Assembly (NCBI GenBank): GCA_964486845.1
Contig: CAZAQY010000004.1
Span: forward strand, 1 to 64,000
Direction: 5' to 3'
Length of the DNA stretch: 64,000 bases
DNA from: Anammoximicrobium sp964486845
GTDB taxonomy: Bacteria; Planctomycetota; Planctomycetia; Pirellulales; Pirellulaceae
Shown here: piece by piece, positions 52,530-60,701 of the stretch
How positions within the stretch are numbered: the stretch's first letter is position 1
Layout: each line of letters opens with the position of its first letter
Notes under the pieces: model-generated
The model's input: only the letters and a program-made list of their open reading frames with translations
What the model was told of the DNA's origin: nothing
Databases searched by the model: none
Made by a program: the position numbers and the translations under genes

Positions 52530-53444
52530 ATGCAGATCGAACCCGGCCAGACCCGCATCGGCTGGATCGGCACGGGCGTGATGGGGGCCAGCATGTGCGG
52601 GCACCTGATCGCTCGCGGCTTCTCGGCCACCGTCTACAACCGCACGCGAGCCAAGGCGGATCGGCTGTTAACCCGGGGAGCCGCGTGGGCCGACAGCCCG
52701 CGGGCCGTGGCCGAACGCAGCGACGTCGTTTTCACGATCGTCGGGTTCCCGCGCGACGTCCGCCAAGTGGTTCTCGGATCCGAGGGCACTCTGGCCGGCT
52801 CGAAGCCGGGCAACCTCTTGGTCGACATGACGACCAGCGAACCGTCGCTGGCCATCGAAATCGCGGCGGCGGCGCAGGAGAAGGGCGTCGTCAGCATCGA
52901 CGCGCCGGTGTCCGGCGGCGACGTGGGCGCTCGCGAGGCGCGGCTCTCGATCATGATCGGCGGCGACGCAGAGGCGGTCGAAGCCCTGCGCCCGTGCTGG
53001 GAGGCGATGGGCAAGACCTTTGTCCATCAAGGGGGCCCCGGCGCGGGGCAACACACGAAAATGGTCAACCAGACGCTGATCGCCAGCAACATGGTCGGCG
53101 TGTGTGAAGCCCTCCTATACGCCTACCGAGCCGGCTTGGATCTGAACCGCGTCCTGGAATCCGTCGCGTCCGGAGCGGCAGGCAGTTGGTCGCTGTCCAA
53201 CCTCGGTCCGCGGATCATCCAGAACAATTTCGATCCCGGCTTCTTCGTCGAGCACTTCATCAAAGACATGCGCATCGCCTTGGACGAGGCGGACCGGATG
53301 GGGTTGGTCCTGCCGGGACTGGCGCTGGCCAAGCAGCTGTATTTGGCCGTGCAAGCCCAAGGCGGTGGCCGCCGCGGGACCCACGCCTTGCACCTGGCCT
53401 TGGCCTCGTTGTCAGGGATCGACTGGACGAGCCGCGCCAACTAG
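52530..53444 (+). CDS. Beta-hydroxyacid dehydrogenase (3-hydroxyisobutyrate dehydrogenase-like)
   Basis: A 304-residue NAD(P)-dependent dehydrogenase. It has nucleotide-binding motif IGWIGTGVMGASMCGHL, substrate-binding SIDAPVSGGDVGAREARL, the catalytic lysine in GQHTKMVNQTLIAS and the cofactor-binding lysine region HFIKDMRIALDEA. It oxidises a small beta-hydroxyacid such as 3-hydroxyisobutyrate, tartronate semialdehyde or glyoxylate-related compounds. The exact substrate cannot be told. The ATG at 52530 fits the Rossmann fold; a longer frame from 52455 begins in a repeat. Confidence 0.93.
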   Translation: MQIEPGQTRIGWIGTGVMGASMCGHLIARGFSATVYNRTRAKADRLLTRGAAWADSPRAVAERSDVVFTIVGFPRDVRQVVLGSEGTLAGSKPGNLLVDMTTSEPSLAIEIAAAAQEKGVVSIDAPVSGGDVGAREARLSIMIGGDAEAVEALRPCWEAMGKTFVHQGGPGAGQHTKMVNQTLIASNMVGVCEALLYAYRAGLDLNRVLESVASGAAGSWSLSNLGPRIIQNNFDPGFFVEHFIKDMRIALDEADRMGLVLPGLALAKQLYLAVQAQGGGRRGTHALHLALASLSGIDWTSRAN

Positions 53445-53456
53445 CTCCCAACCGGG

Positions 53457-53542
53457 CCGGAACAAGTCCCCGCAGTTCCGGTGCGGCGGCGGGTAAGGCA
53501 ACGGCAACCGATCCGTGCCGGAACGGCGCGGACTTGTTCCGG
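53457..53542. repeat. 13-bp perfect inverted repeat flanking a 60-base spacer
   Basis: CCGGAACAAGTCC at 53457-53469 and its exact reverse complement at 53530-53542 lie between two convergent features. The inner part also has the pair GTTCCGG/CCGGAAC. It could be a structured bidirectional terminator or a small mobile element. The rest of the 53445-53873 gap holds the remnant ORF at 53544 and, from 53694 to 53873, no recognised element except the probable promoter of the export gene. Confidence 0.75.
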
Positions 53543-53543
53543 C

Positions 53544-53693
53544 CTAATTGCTCTTCAGCGGCCAGTCGAAGGTGTTTTTTCCGTCCTTGACCGTGGCCTT
53601 CAATTCCGACCGCGTATTGTATTTCGCCGGGATCGAATGACCATCGCCGGAAAAGAAGACTGCCACAGCACTTAGGATACACGAATCGCGCAT
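53544..53693 (-). pseudogene. 49-codon ORF resembling the C-terminal tail of a carboxypeptidase-regulatory-like protein
   Basis: An ATG at 53693 opens a 49-codon frame. Its second half reads GDGHSIPAKYNTRSELKAT and VKDGKNTFDWPLKSN, the pattern that ends small planctomycete lipoproteins with a carboxypeptidase-regulatory-like sandwich. The first ~15 residues look unrelated (MRDSCILSAVAVFF). The usual ~100 residues before the tail are missing, so this is most likely a decayed fragment. A genuine micro-protein cannot be excluded. Confidence 0.45.
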
Positions 53694-53873
53694 TCTTGGG
53701 AACATGAACCTAACCGGAGGCGCGAAGCCGCGGGAGATGGTTAGTCTCTGCGGGCAAATACGTTTCGGTTGTATTGGTCGTAACGGATTAGCCGATTACA
53801 CCCAGCAAGCAGCTTCGTCGGGAATTGCCGGCGATAACGTCAAGAACGCAGGTCTGGATTCGAGCTGAGTGCC

Positions 53874-54932
53874 ATGTCGCGAGTGCCAATTTGCTGGGCC
53901 ATATCGTCCGTCTTGCTGTGCATGACGGGGTGTGCCACGCTGCATCCAGCGCCGGACATATCCGACGTGTCGATCCCGCCGCACGGCCCGATGCCGCACG
54001 AGTTGTCCAAGGTGGTGTTGCCTCAATACGTGATCGAACCGCCCGACATCCTGGTGGTGGAGGCGATCCAGTTGGTGCCGAAGCCGCCTTACCGGCTGCG
54101 CACCGGCGACACGGTGATGGTCACGGCCCAGGGCGTGGACCCGAGCGCTCCGATCAGCGCACAGTACTTGCTGGGACTGGGCGGCGTCCTCGATCTGGGT
54201 CCAACGTACGGCGCCATCACGCTGGCCGGCATGACGGTGGAGGAAGCCCAGGCGGCGGTCACGCAGTACTTGCGCAAGGACTGGAAAGAGCCGGCGGTGA
54301 CGGTCTCGCTGGTCCAGATCGCCGGACTGCAACAAGTCGCGGGCGACCACCTGGTGGGCCCGGACGGCACGATCACGCTGGGCAGTTACGGCAGCGTCCC
54401 GGTGGTGGGCATGACGCTGGCGCAAGCCAAGGCGGCGATCGAAGCCCACTTGAGCCAGTACTTGGAACGGCCCGAAGTGTCGGTCGACGTGTTTGCCTAC
54501 AACAGCAAGGTCTACTATGTGGTGACCGAAGGGGCTGGAATGGGAGACTCGGTGGTGCGTTTCCCGATTACGGGCAACGAGACGGTGCTGGACGCGCTGG
54601 CCAACCTGGGAGGCACCACGTCGGCGTCGTCCAAGCGCATCTGGATCGCCCGGCCCACCCCGTATTCGGATCAGGTCCAGATCCTGCAGGTGGACTGGTA
54701 CGCGATTGCGAAACAGGGGTCCACGACGACGAACTACCAACTGATGCCCGGCGACCGGCTGTTCATCGCCGAGAATGAACTCGTGGCGCTCGACACGGCG
54801 CTCGGCAAGCTGACGGCGCCCGTCGAACGGGTGGCGGGATTCAGCATCCTGATGGTCCGCACGCTGGGCGTATTCACCGGGAGAGTGCTGCAGAATTATC
54901 ACGGTGGTGGTTGGGGTGGTGGCGGTTTTTGA
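53874..54932 (+). CDS. Wza-type polysaccharide export lipoprotein
   Basis: A 352-residue exported protein with lipobox SSVLLCMTGC near residue 20. A polysaccharide export domain appears twice (YRLRTGDTVMVTAQG with LLGLGGVLDLGPTYG, and DHLVGPDGTITLGSYGSV). A SLBB-like region follows (KVYYVVTEGAGMGDSVVRFP, NETVLDALANLGG). The C-terminal end is glycine-rich (YHGGGWGGGGF). It should form the outer-membrane channel for capsule or exopolysaccharide, or a related planctomycete export pore. The polymerase and tyrosine-kinase partners of Wza systems are not in the window. Confidence 0.88.
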   Translation: MSRVPICWAISSVLLCMTGCATLHPAPDISDVSIPPHGPMPHELSKVVLPQYVIEPPDILVVEAIQLVPKPPYRLRTGDTVMVTAQGVDPSAPISAQYLLGLGGVLDLGPTYGAITLAGMTVEEAQAAVTQYLRKDWKEPAVTVSLVQIAGLQQVAGDHLVGPDGTITLGSYGSVPVVGMTLAQAKAAIEAHLSQYLERPEVSVDVFAYNSKVYYVVTEGAGMGDSVVRFPITGNETVLDALANLGGTTSASSKRIWIARPTPYSDQVQILQVDWYAIAKQGSTTTNYQLMPGDRLFIAENELVALDTALGKLTAPVERVAGFSILMVRTLGVFTGRVLQNYHGGGWGGGGF

Positions 54933-55001
54933 GATGTCCCGTGACGGATTCGACTGCCGGAGTTTCGTTGTCAACTGCGTCCTACACAGGCTTGAAGAAT
55001 C

Positions 55002-55478
55002 ATGATCCAAAGTGCTTCGATTCGCTGGACGATGGTCAGCCTGGTATTGGGATTGACGAGCCTGTTGGCGGGGTGCGCTCCGGCCAAGAATCTGCTGCAC
55101 CGCGCGCACACGGCTTGCCGCAACGCGGAACTGAGGAGCTTGTGTACGCCGCTGCCCTCGCCCTGCTACTGCGGCGTGACGGACATGTACGGCTACTACG
55201 GGACGTGTTGGCGGCCATGGTCGATGGAATGGCAGCCCCCGTGCTTCACTTGCGGGCCGTCGCCTGCGGGCCCACCCGTGCCGTTGGAGGCGGTGCCGCT
55301 GCCGCCGGCGCAGGAACAGCAACTTCCGCCGGCTCCCGTAGGCCCAGTGCCGCCGCCGTCCGTCCAGCCGATCGTGCCGCCGCCGGAGCGCGAAGGGCGA
55401 CTTCCGCCACCGGCCGCCCAGCCGATCGGGCCGCTGGCTCGTTATCCGCTGCCACTGCCGGCGTACGGGGCGCCGTAG
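55002..55478 (+). CDS. Proline-rich lipoprotein
   Basis: A 158-residue exported protein with lipobox VLGLTSLLAGC near residue 25. A cysteine/tyrosine-rich middle follows (PSPCYCGVTDMYGYYGTCW, WQPPCFTCGP), then a proline-rich C-terminal half (LPPAPVGPVPPPSVQPIVP). It lies 69 bases after the export lipoprotein on the same strand and may share its transcript. No known family is recognised. An envelope structural role is plausible. Confidence 0.7.
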   Translation: MIQSASIRWTMVSLVLGLTSLLAGCAPAKNLLHRAHTACRNAELRSLCTPLPSPCYCGVTDMYGYYGTCWRPWSMEWQPPCFTCGPSPAGPPVPLEAVPLPPAQEQQLPPAPVGPVPPPSVQPIVPPPEREGRLPPPAAQPIGPLARYPLPLPAYGAP

Positions 55479-55685
55479 GGTCTTCAGCGGTGGGATGCGC
55501 GTGGCGTGCGCGGAAGTTGGAAATAGGAAATGCGAAGCACGAAACTCGATAATTCCGGAATACCGCAAATCGTCCAACTCGCGACCTGCGCACGGCACGC
55601 AGTAGACTTTTTCTTGACGCGAGGGTAAGCTCAACGTTGCCGCGATCGGCTCCGTGGTGTTCTTGCGCGGTGTTTGGCGATCGCG

Positions 55686-55746
55686 GGCACGGCTCGGAGA
55701 GCCATGCTACGGCGGCCTCCTGACCCCTGACCCCTGACCCCTGACT
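55686..55746. repeat. Dispersed repeat copy followed by TGACCCC heptamers
   Basis: 55686-55710 is an exact copy of the 25-base GGCACGGCTCGGAGAGCC repeat of 47563-47587. From 55721 three TGACCCC heptamers and a partial TGACT run directly into the ATG of the sugar kinase gene, leaving no room for a Shine-Dalgarno sequence. Confidence 0.85.
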
Positions 55747-56802
55747 ATGAAGCAAGACGAGAAGCCGTTGCGGACGATTTCCAGCGTGGCTCCGATCCGG
55801 ATCGCCGATTTCGGCGGGTGGACGGACACGTGGTTTGCCAAGTTCGGCAGGGTGCTGAATATCGCCGTCCACCCGTTGGCCGAGGTGCAGATGCGGGTCT
55901 TTGCCCGCGGCAGCGACCGGCCGCCAGTGACGATCTATGCGGAGAACTACGGCGAGCGGTACACGCTGGACAGCGTGGGCGGGACCTACGACCGGCATCC
56001 GCTGCTGGAGGCCGCCGTCGACTTTATGGGCCTGCCGCGAGAACTGGCCCTGGAGATCGACATCTTCAGTGAGGCTCCGGCCGGCGCCTCGACGGGCACC
56101 AGCGCGGCGGTCAGCGTGGCGTTGATCGGCGCACTGGACTTGCTGACCCCGGGCCGGCTCACCCCGCACGAGGTGGCCCACGCGGCGCACCGGATCGAGA
56201 CCGAGCGGCTCAAGCAGCAGTGCGGGGTCCAGGACCAGCTGGCCTCGGCCTTTGGCGGGATCAATTTTATCGAGATCCTGGATTACCCGCGGGCGATCGT
56301 CAGCCCGCTGCGGCTGCCGCAGGTGGTCGAGTGGGAGTTGGAGGCGCGGCTGTCGCTGATTTTCCTCGGCCAATCGCACAGTTCGTCGAAGGTCCACGAG
56401 CTGGTGATTGCCGAACTGGAGGACGCCGGTCCGAACGCCGAGAAGCTGCGGCCGCTGAGGCAGATTCCCGTGCGCGCCCGGGATGCGTTGTACGCGGGCG
56501 ATTTCGTCGAACTGGGCCGGACGATGATCGACAATACCGAAGCCCAGGCCCAGTTGCACCCGGACCTGGTGAGCCCCACGCACCAGGCGGTGATCGGGGT
56601 GGCGCGGGAGCACGGCGCGCTGGGCTGGAAAGTCAACGGCGCGGGGGGCGACGGCGGGTCGGTCACGATCCTGGGCGGTCCCAAGGCGGCGGCCAACCGA
56701 GAAATGCTGCGCGCGATCGCCACCCAGGTTCCGGCGACCCGGAGCATCCCGATCCATCTTAGTCCCCAGGGGGTGCGCGTGTGGGAGATGGGGGAGAGAT
56801 GA
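55747..56802 (+). CDS. GHMP family sugar kinase (HddA-like)
   Basis: A 351-residue GHMP kinase. An N-terminal substrate motif APIRIADFGGWTDTWFAKFG precedes the ATP loop EAPAGASTGTSAAVSVAL near residue 110 and the C-terminal KVNGAGGDGGSVTIL near 295. The pattern is closest to D-glycero-alpha-D-manno-heptose 7-phosphate kinase, though galactokinase-like or other sugar kinases remain possible. The rest of the heptose pathway is not adjacent. Its ATG directly follows a heptamer repeat without a visible ribosome binding site. Confidence 0.85.
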   Translation: MKQDEKPLRTISSVAPIRIADFGGWTDTWFAKFGRVLNIAVHPLAEVQMRVFARGSDRPPVTIYAENYGERYTLDSVGGTYDRHPLLEAAVDFMGLPRELALEIDIFSEAPAGASTGTSAAVSVALIGALDLLTPGRLTPHEVAHAAHRIETERLKQQCGVQDQLASAFGGINFIEILDYPRAIVSPLRLPQVVEWELEARLSLIFLGQSHSSSKVHELVIAELEDAGPNAEKLRPLRQIPVRARDALYAGDFVELGRTMIDNTEAQAQLHPDLVSPTHQAVIGVAREHGALGWKVNGAGGDGGSVTILGGPKAAANREMLRAIATQVPATRSIPIHLSPQGVRVWEMGER

Positions 56803-56877
56803 AAGGGAAAGGGGGAAGGGTGAAGGATTTCAGATTAAGGAGACAGCGAATGCGTTTTCCGAAATTTCTCGAAATGC

Positions 56878-57513
56878 TCACAGCGACAGCAGGGCGGTCA
56901 GCTGTTGCTGGTTGGCCAGGCCGACGTGCTGGGCGACGGCTTTGCCGTCTTTGAAGACTTTCAGGTGCGGGATGCCCTTGACGCCGTAGCGGATCGCCAA
57001 TTCCGGACTGTCGTCGATGTTCACTTTGACGATCCTGGCGTCCGGAGTCTGGTAGGCGAGTTGATCCAGCAGCGGCGCGAGTTTCTTGCACGGCCCGCAC
57101 CAGTCGGCGTAGAAGTCGACGAGCACCGGCACGTCGGATTGCAGGACTTCGGCGTCAAACGTTGCCGTCTTGACGTGTCCCACGGTCCGCGGCAGAACGG
57201 ACGTGTCGGACACCACGATGCTGGCGGGCTCAGCCGCCGGTTCGGATTTCGAACCCGCCAGAGTCGCTGGAGGGGGTTCCAGGTGGAAGTCCGCAGGGGG
57301 CCAGTCGCCCGCGACCGGGTCTGGAATCTGCGGGCCGAAGGCCGTTTGGCCGTCGGGCGCGAGCGGCGGGGTCAGCGCCGTAGGCGGCGGTGGCAGCGCG
57401 GCGGCGGTTGATTCGAGGGGAGTTCTATTCACATTCGAGCAACCGGCGCCGGCGGCGGAGAACACCGCTGCGAGGCTCAAGATGATTACAGGTGTTACAG
57501 GCTTCCTGGTCAT
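56878..57513 (-). CDS. Thioredoxin-domain lipoprotein
   Basis: A 211-residue protein. A signal peptide and lipobox (LAAVFSAAGAGC, residue ~25) are followed by a ~75-residue Pro/Ala-rich linker and a full thioredoxin domain at ~105-211. That domain has active site DFYADWCGPCKKLAPLL and the cis-proline loop GVKGIPHLKVFKDG. It should be a membrane-anchored periplasmic thiol oxidoreductase, for example reducing cytochrome c apoproteins or disulfides. The ATG at 57513 begins the leader; frames further upstream are unsupported. Confidence 0.92.
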   Translation of the reverse strand: MTRKPVTPVIILSLAAVFSAAGAGCSNVNRTPLESTAAALPPPPTALTPPLAPDGQTAFGPQIPDPVAGDWPPADFHLEPPPATLAGSKSEPAAEPASIVVSDTSVLPRTVGHVKTATFDAEVLQSDVPVLVDFYADWCGPCKKLAPLLDQLAYQTPDARIVKVNIDDSPELAIRYGVKGIPHLKVFKDGKAVAQHVGLANQQQLTALLSL

Positions 57514-57607
57514 GAACGACTCCTTGAGGCACAAGTTCGTGGCGTTTTGTCCCGCACGCCGGCGAACTGTTATTCTCCAAATTCTTGTTTTCCTGCGCTT
57601 GTTTTGA

Positions 57608-57749
57608 AGTGCGGCGCCTTGTCGCCGCTTTGGCTCGATGGCGACGCAACAGCCGGCGGTTTGTGTTCCGGTGCCGTGCTGTGTCTCCTGAACCCAACCA
57701 GCCGCCACGCTCCAGGCCGCTGTCCAAAGCGGTGACAAGGCACCGCACT
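57608..57749. repeat. Inverted pair of the 26-bp dispersed repeat
   Basis: 57608-57633 (AGTGCGGCGCCTTGTCGC...) is identical to 49981-50006. 57724-57749 is its reverse complement with two mismatches. The 90-base centre is unrelated. The layout, terminal inverted repeats around a short core without an ORF, resembles a miniature inverted-repeat element. It occupies much of the 57514-57863 gap, in which nothing else was recognised. Confidence 0.8.
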
Positions 57750-57863
57750 CCGAAACTCGGCAGCGACAGAGCGGTTTCAGGGACTGATCCGGGACGCGGG
57801 CGGAAGGTTACAGATTTGGGCGCTGGGAGGCGAGAGGGATTTGATGCATGCGGTGCTGGCATC

Positions 57864-58304
57864 TCAGCCGAACAGTTGCCACTGGCCGACGGCCTGGAAG
57901 GCGTTTTGGAAGTGCTCGATGGCCGGTTCCCGGCGGTCGTCGGCCCAGGTGACGGCCACCACGTCGAAGCGGGCGGGGTACTCCAGCAGGCTGTGGCGTT
58001 TCAGATAGGTTAGCGCCAGGCGGGTCAAGCGTCGCTGCTTGTCCTCGTCCACCGCTTCGGCCGGATGTCCGGCATCGTGCGAGCGGCGAGTTTTGACTTC
58101 GACAAACACCACGGTGCGGCCGTCGACGGCCACCAGGTCGATCTCGCCCAATCGCATGCGGTCGGACCGGGCGACAATCAGGTAGCCCTTCTTTTTCAGA
58201 AAGCGGGCCGCCGCCGCTTCGCCGCGCCGGCCCAGCGATTTGGCTTGAGGCCAGAATCGCGGCAGGAACTGGACGAGACCCTGAAACCAGCGGACGGGAC
58301 TCAT
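57864..58304 (-). CDS. YraN/UPF0102 family nuclease-like protein
   Basis: A 146-residue protein with the restriction-endonuclease-like core of the YraN family: GRRGEAAAARFLKKKGY, RMRLGEIDLVAVDG and VVFVEVKTRRS, which gives the E...D...ExK metal site. YraN proteins are predicted nucleases of unsettled role, often near rnhB or rplS. The ATG at 58304 is preferred to a TTG five codons upstream. It follows deoC by about 37 bases of non-coding sequence on the same strand. Confidence 0.9.
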   Translation of the reverse strand: MSPVRWFQGLVQFLPRFWPQAKSLGRRGEAAAARFLKKKGYLIVARSDRMRLGEIDLVAVDGRTVVFVEVKTRRSHDAGHPAEAVDEDKQRRLTRLALTYLKRHSLLEYPARFDVVAVTWADDRREPAIEHFQNAFQAVGQWQLFG

Positions 58305-58341
58305 ACGCACTCGCTCCAAATCCGCAGTTGCCCGCCCCCCA

Positions 58342-59031
58342 TCACCCGCCTTGTCCCAGCAGCCGTTTGCACTCGTCCAGCATATCCACGGTTCGCGTGG
58401 CGCCGCAGCGCGTGACGCCCGCTGCGCGGACTTCCAGCAGCGCGGCGAAGGTGCGGATCCCGCCGGCCGCCTTCACCTGGACGTGCGGCGGCGCGTGCCG
58501 GCGCATCAGACGCAGGTCGTCCAGCGTCGCGCCGCCGGTGCCGAACCCGGTCGACGTCTTGACCCAGTCGGCATTCACCTCGCCGCAGATCTGGCACAGG
58601 CGAATCTTGTGCTCGTCCTGCAGGTAGCAGTTCTCGAAGATCACTTTCACTTTGGCCCCGGCCCCATGAGCCCGCTCGACGACGGCCTCGATATCGCGGC
58701 GCACATAGTCCCAGTCGCCGCTGAGGACCTTGCCCACGTTCACGACCATGTCCAACTCGATGCCGCCGTCGGCCAGCGCCTGTTCGGCTTCGGCCAGCTT
58801 GACGGCCGTGGCATTTCCGCCGTGCGGGAATCCGATCACCGTGCTGGGCGCGACGGTGCTGCCGGCCAACAGTCCGGCGCAGCGGCGGAGATAGTACGGC
58901 TTGATGCAGACCGAAGCGAGGTTGTACCGCAGGGCGATGCCGCAGCCCTCCTCCAACTCGGCGTCCGTCAACACCGGGTTCAGCAGCGAGTGGTCGATCA
59001 TCTTGGCGATCTGTTCGTAGGTGTAGTCCAT
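58342..59031 (-). CDS. deoC: Deoxyribose-phosphate aldolase
   Basis: A 229-residue class I aldolase that splits 2-deoxyribose 5-phosphate into glyceraldehyde 3-phosphate and acetaldehyde. The Schiff-base lysine lies in WVKTSTGFGTGGAT. The second lysine is in VQVKAAGGIRTF, and the proton-relay aspartate is in ELDMVVNVG. The N-terminus (IAKMIDHSLLNPVLTDAELEEG) and length match the family. It is cytosolic, in nucleoside catabolism. The gene upstream is a truncated ROK kinase. Confidence 0.95.
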   Translation of the reverse strand: MDYTYEQIAKMIDHSLLNPVLTDAELEEGCGIALRYNLASVCIKPYYLRRCAGLLAGSTVAPSTVIGFPHGGNATAVKLAEAEQALADGGIELDMVVNVGKVLSGDWDYVRRDIEAVVERAHGAGAKVKVIFENCYLQDEHKIRLCQICGEVNADWVKTSTGFGTGGATLDDLRLMRRHAPPHVQVKAAGGIRTFAALLEVRAAGVTRCGATRTVDMLDECKRLLGQGG

Positions 59032-59048
59032 GAGTGGCTCCGCTTGGG

Positions 59049-59128
59049 TCAGGGGACAGGGGGCAGGAGTCAGGAGTCAGGGGGCAGGAGTCAGGGGGCA
59101 GGGGGCAAATTTGAGATTTGAAATTTCA
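59049..59128. repeat. Low-complexity CAGGGGGCAGGAGT repeats and three heptamers
   Basis: Several imperfect copies of GTCAGGGGGCAGGA run from 59049 to ~59105. Three heptamers of the type seen at 21674-21848 then follow (59106-59128). The sequence directly replaces the 3' half of the ROK kinase gene. Confidence 0.75.
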
Positions 59129-59535
59129 GTAGTTCCAAGTTGCCTCGTATTGGCATGACGCCCGCGGCCAAACATCATTTCGCCCAAGGTCGCCGTGCGG
59201 ACGTCGTTCAGCGGGTGGACCCGGCAGCCGGCCTCGGCGGCCAACATGTCCCAGATGGGGACATCGCGCCAGTTGGTTGGAAAGTTGGGCAGGAACATGG
59301 TCTTGCCCGCTTTCAGGTCCAACAATCCGGGCACGCCGACACCGCAGGCGACCGGCGGTGCTCCGGCGGCTGCGGCCAGTTCGTGGACCAGCTGGCCCAT
59401 GCGCGCCAGGACGCGCTGCGGACCTTCGTGCGACAGGGTCGGCATGCTGCGTTCGGCCAGGATCCGGCCGTCCGTTGCGGCAATGGCGGCCTGCGTGGTG
59501 GCGCCGCCGAGGTCCAATCCAACGTACATGTCCAT
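59077..59535 (-). pseudogene. Truncated ROK family sugar kinase
   Basis: The first ~138 residues match the N-terminal half of a ROK kinase: YVGLDLGGATTQAAIA (ATP phosphate loop), CGVGVPGLLDLKAG, FLPNFPTNW and LNDVRTATLGEMMFG with the catalytic aspartate. Normal length is ~300-320. At the point where GLGTGIGGG should follow, the frame runs into repeat DNA and ends TTEISNLKFAPCPLTPAP. The zinc-binding and second ATP motifs are missing, so the product cannot be a working kinase. Confidence 0.85.
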
Positions 59536-59650
59536 GACGGGTGCCTCCCTGGGGTGCCGGCGTTGAGCTACGATTGCCCGATTCCTTGTTTTCCCGAGCG
59601 CGTTTTGAACAGGAGGGAACAGAGATAACAGTCCCGATCTTGTCTGCCAT

Positions 59651-59737
59651 CATCACGCGGAGCGTGATGGCTACGCTGCGATCATCACGCGGAGCGTGAT
59701 GGCTACGCTGCCATCATCACGCGGAGCGTGATGGCTA
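59651..59737. repeat. Three tandem 32-bp units of the ATCACGCGGAGCGTGATGGC repeat
   Basis: Units starting CATCACGCGG at 59651, 59683 and 59715 are spaced exactly 32 bases. Each holds an ATCACGC/GCGTGAT stem and GGCTACGCTG, CTGCG or similar linkers. There are no unique spacers, so it is not a CRISPR array. Variants occur at 36094, 52457 and 61124. Confidence 0.9.
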
Positions 59738-59779
59738 CTGAGGATTCACCGATCTTTGATACCTTATCCCGTTGCGGCG

Positions 59780-60652
59780 TCAAGGGCGGGCGCTGGGAAA
59801 CACAACGTTCAGCTGTCGATCGCGTTGGATATGCTCTTCCTGCCAGCGGATGGCGTGCCCCTCGAACATTTCCGGCGTCAGCCGGAAGAACCGTCCGATT
59901 TGGGCCAGCGTGGTCTTGGACTGCTCCTGATCGCGCTGGCTGACATGGGCCGAGATGACCAGCAGGAAGTAGGGGCCGCGGTCGGGCACGCGCAGCTGGA
60001 AGCGGCCCTCCGGGTCCGTGCGCGCGTAGTCGCCGCCGAGACCGCGGATGGTCTGCAGCCCGGCATGGTTTTCGTCGGGCGGCGTGTCCTGGGGCCGCAG
60101 CCCGACGGTTTCCACCTTCTGCTCCGGCCGCAGATCTCGCGGCACGACGATCACGGCGGCACCGTCGTCCGGCACGGTCTGGCCCGTCGCCCGTTCGATC
60201 GCCACCACACCGGAGATCAGGCAGGTCTGCGGCCCCGCGTTTTCCAGCGGGGACGTGGGGGAACATCCTCGCCCGACCAGAATTCCCACGAGCAGACTCA
60301 TCACAGCCACGACTCCCAGCAGCGCACCCTGCGCGTACAGGATGCTGCGCGGAACGGCGACTTTGTCCGGATCCAGCGACGCTTGAAACCCGGCCAGCGA
60401 CGAACTCTCATCGTCATCCGCGGCGTAGACCAGTTCGGCCTCGGAATCGTAGACCAGGAATTCCGCCAGCGGATCGCCCTGCGCCGGCTGGGCGGGCGCC
60501 GCCGCTTGCGCCGGCCTGTCGGCCACCTCCCGCGGAGGCTCCGGGACCGTCAGCGCCTGCTGGCACTTCGGGCATTTCGCCCGCGATCCGGCCTTGCGCG
60601 AGCTGACGCTCAGACGCGCTCCGCAATGCTCACAGGCAAACTTGATAGGCAT
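59780..60652 (-). CDS. Zinc-ribbon single-pass membrane protein
   Basis: A 290-residue protein. An N-terminal zinc ribbon (two CxxC pairs in FACEHCGARL and AKCPKCQQAL) leads to an acidic/Ala/Pro-rich linker (~35-100). One membrane helix follows (LYAQGALLGVVAVMSLLVGILVG, ~108-130). The exported domain of ~155 residues has beta strands (TCLISGVVAIERATGQ, YARTDPEGRFQLRVPDRGPY), resembling a carboxypeptidase-regulatory-like sandwich. The arrangement occurs repeatedly in planctomycetes. Function is unknown; a link between cytosolic sensing and an external domain is possible. Confidence 0.8.
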   Translation of the reverse strand: MPIKFACEHCGARLSVSSRKAGSRAKCPKCQQALTVPEPPREVADRPAQAAAPAQPAQGDPLAEFLVYDSEAELVYAADDDESSSLAGFQASLDPDKVAVPRSILYAQGALLGVVAVMSLLVGILVGRGCSPTSPLENAGPQTCLISGVVAIERATGQTVPDDGAAVIVVPRDLRPEQKVETVGLRPQDTPPDENHAGLQTIRGLGGDYARTDPEGRFQLRVPDRGPYFLLVISAHVSQRDQEQSKTTLAQIGRFFRLTPEMFEGHAIRWQEEHIQRDRQLNVVFPSARP

Positions 60653-60701
60653 GTTCGTCGCGTGTTTCCGATCCAGACGCTTGGCGGGGCGCCGTCCACC
60701 A

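Noticed and set aside
59651..59737. Possible CRISPR array because of 32-base spacing
   Set aside because: The units are continuous tandem copies without unique spacers and there are no cas genes in the window.
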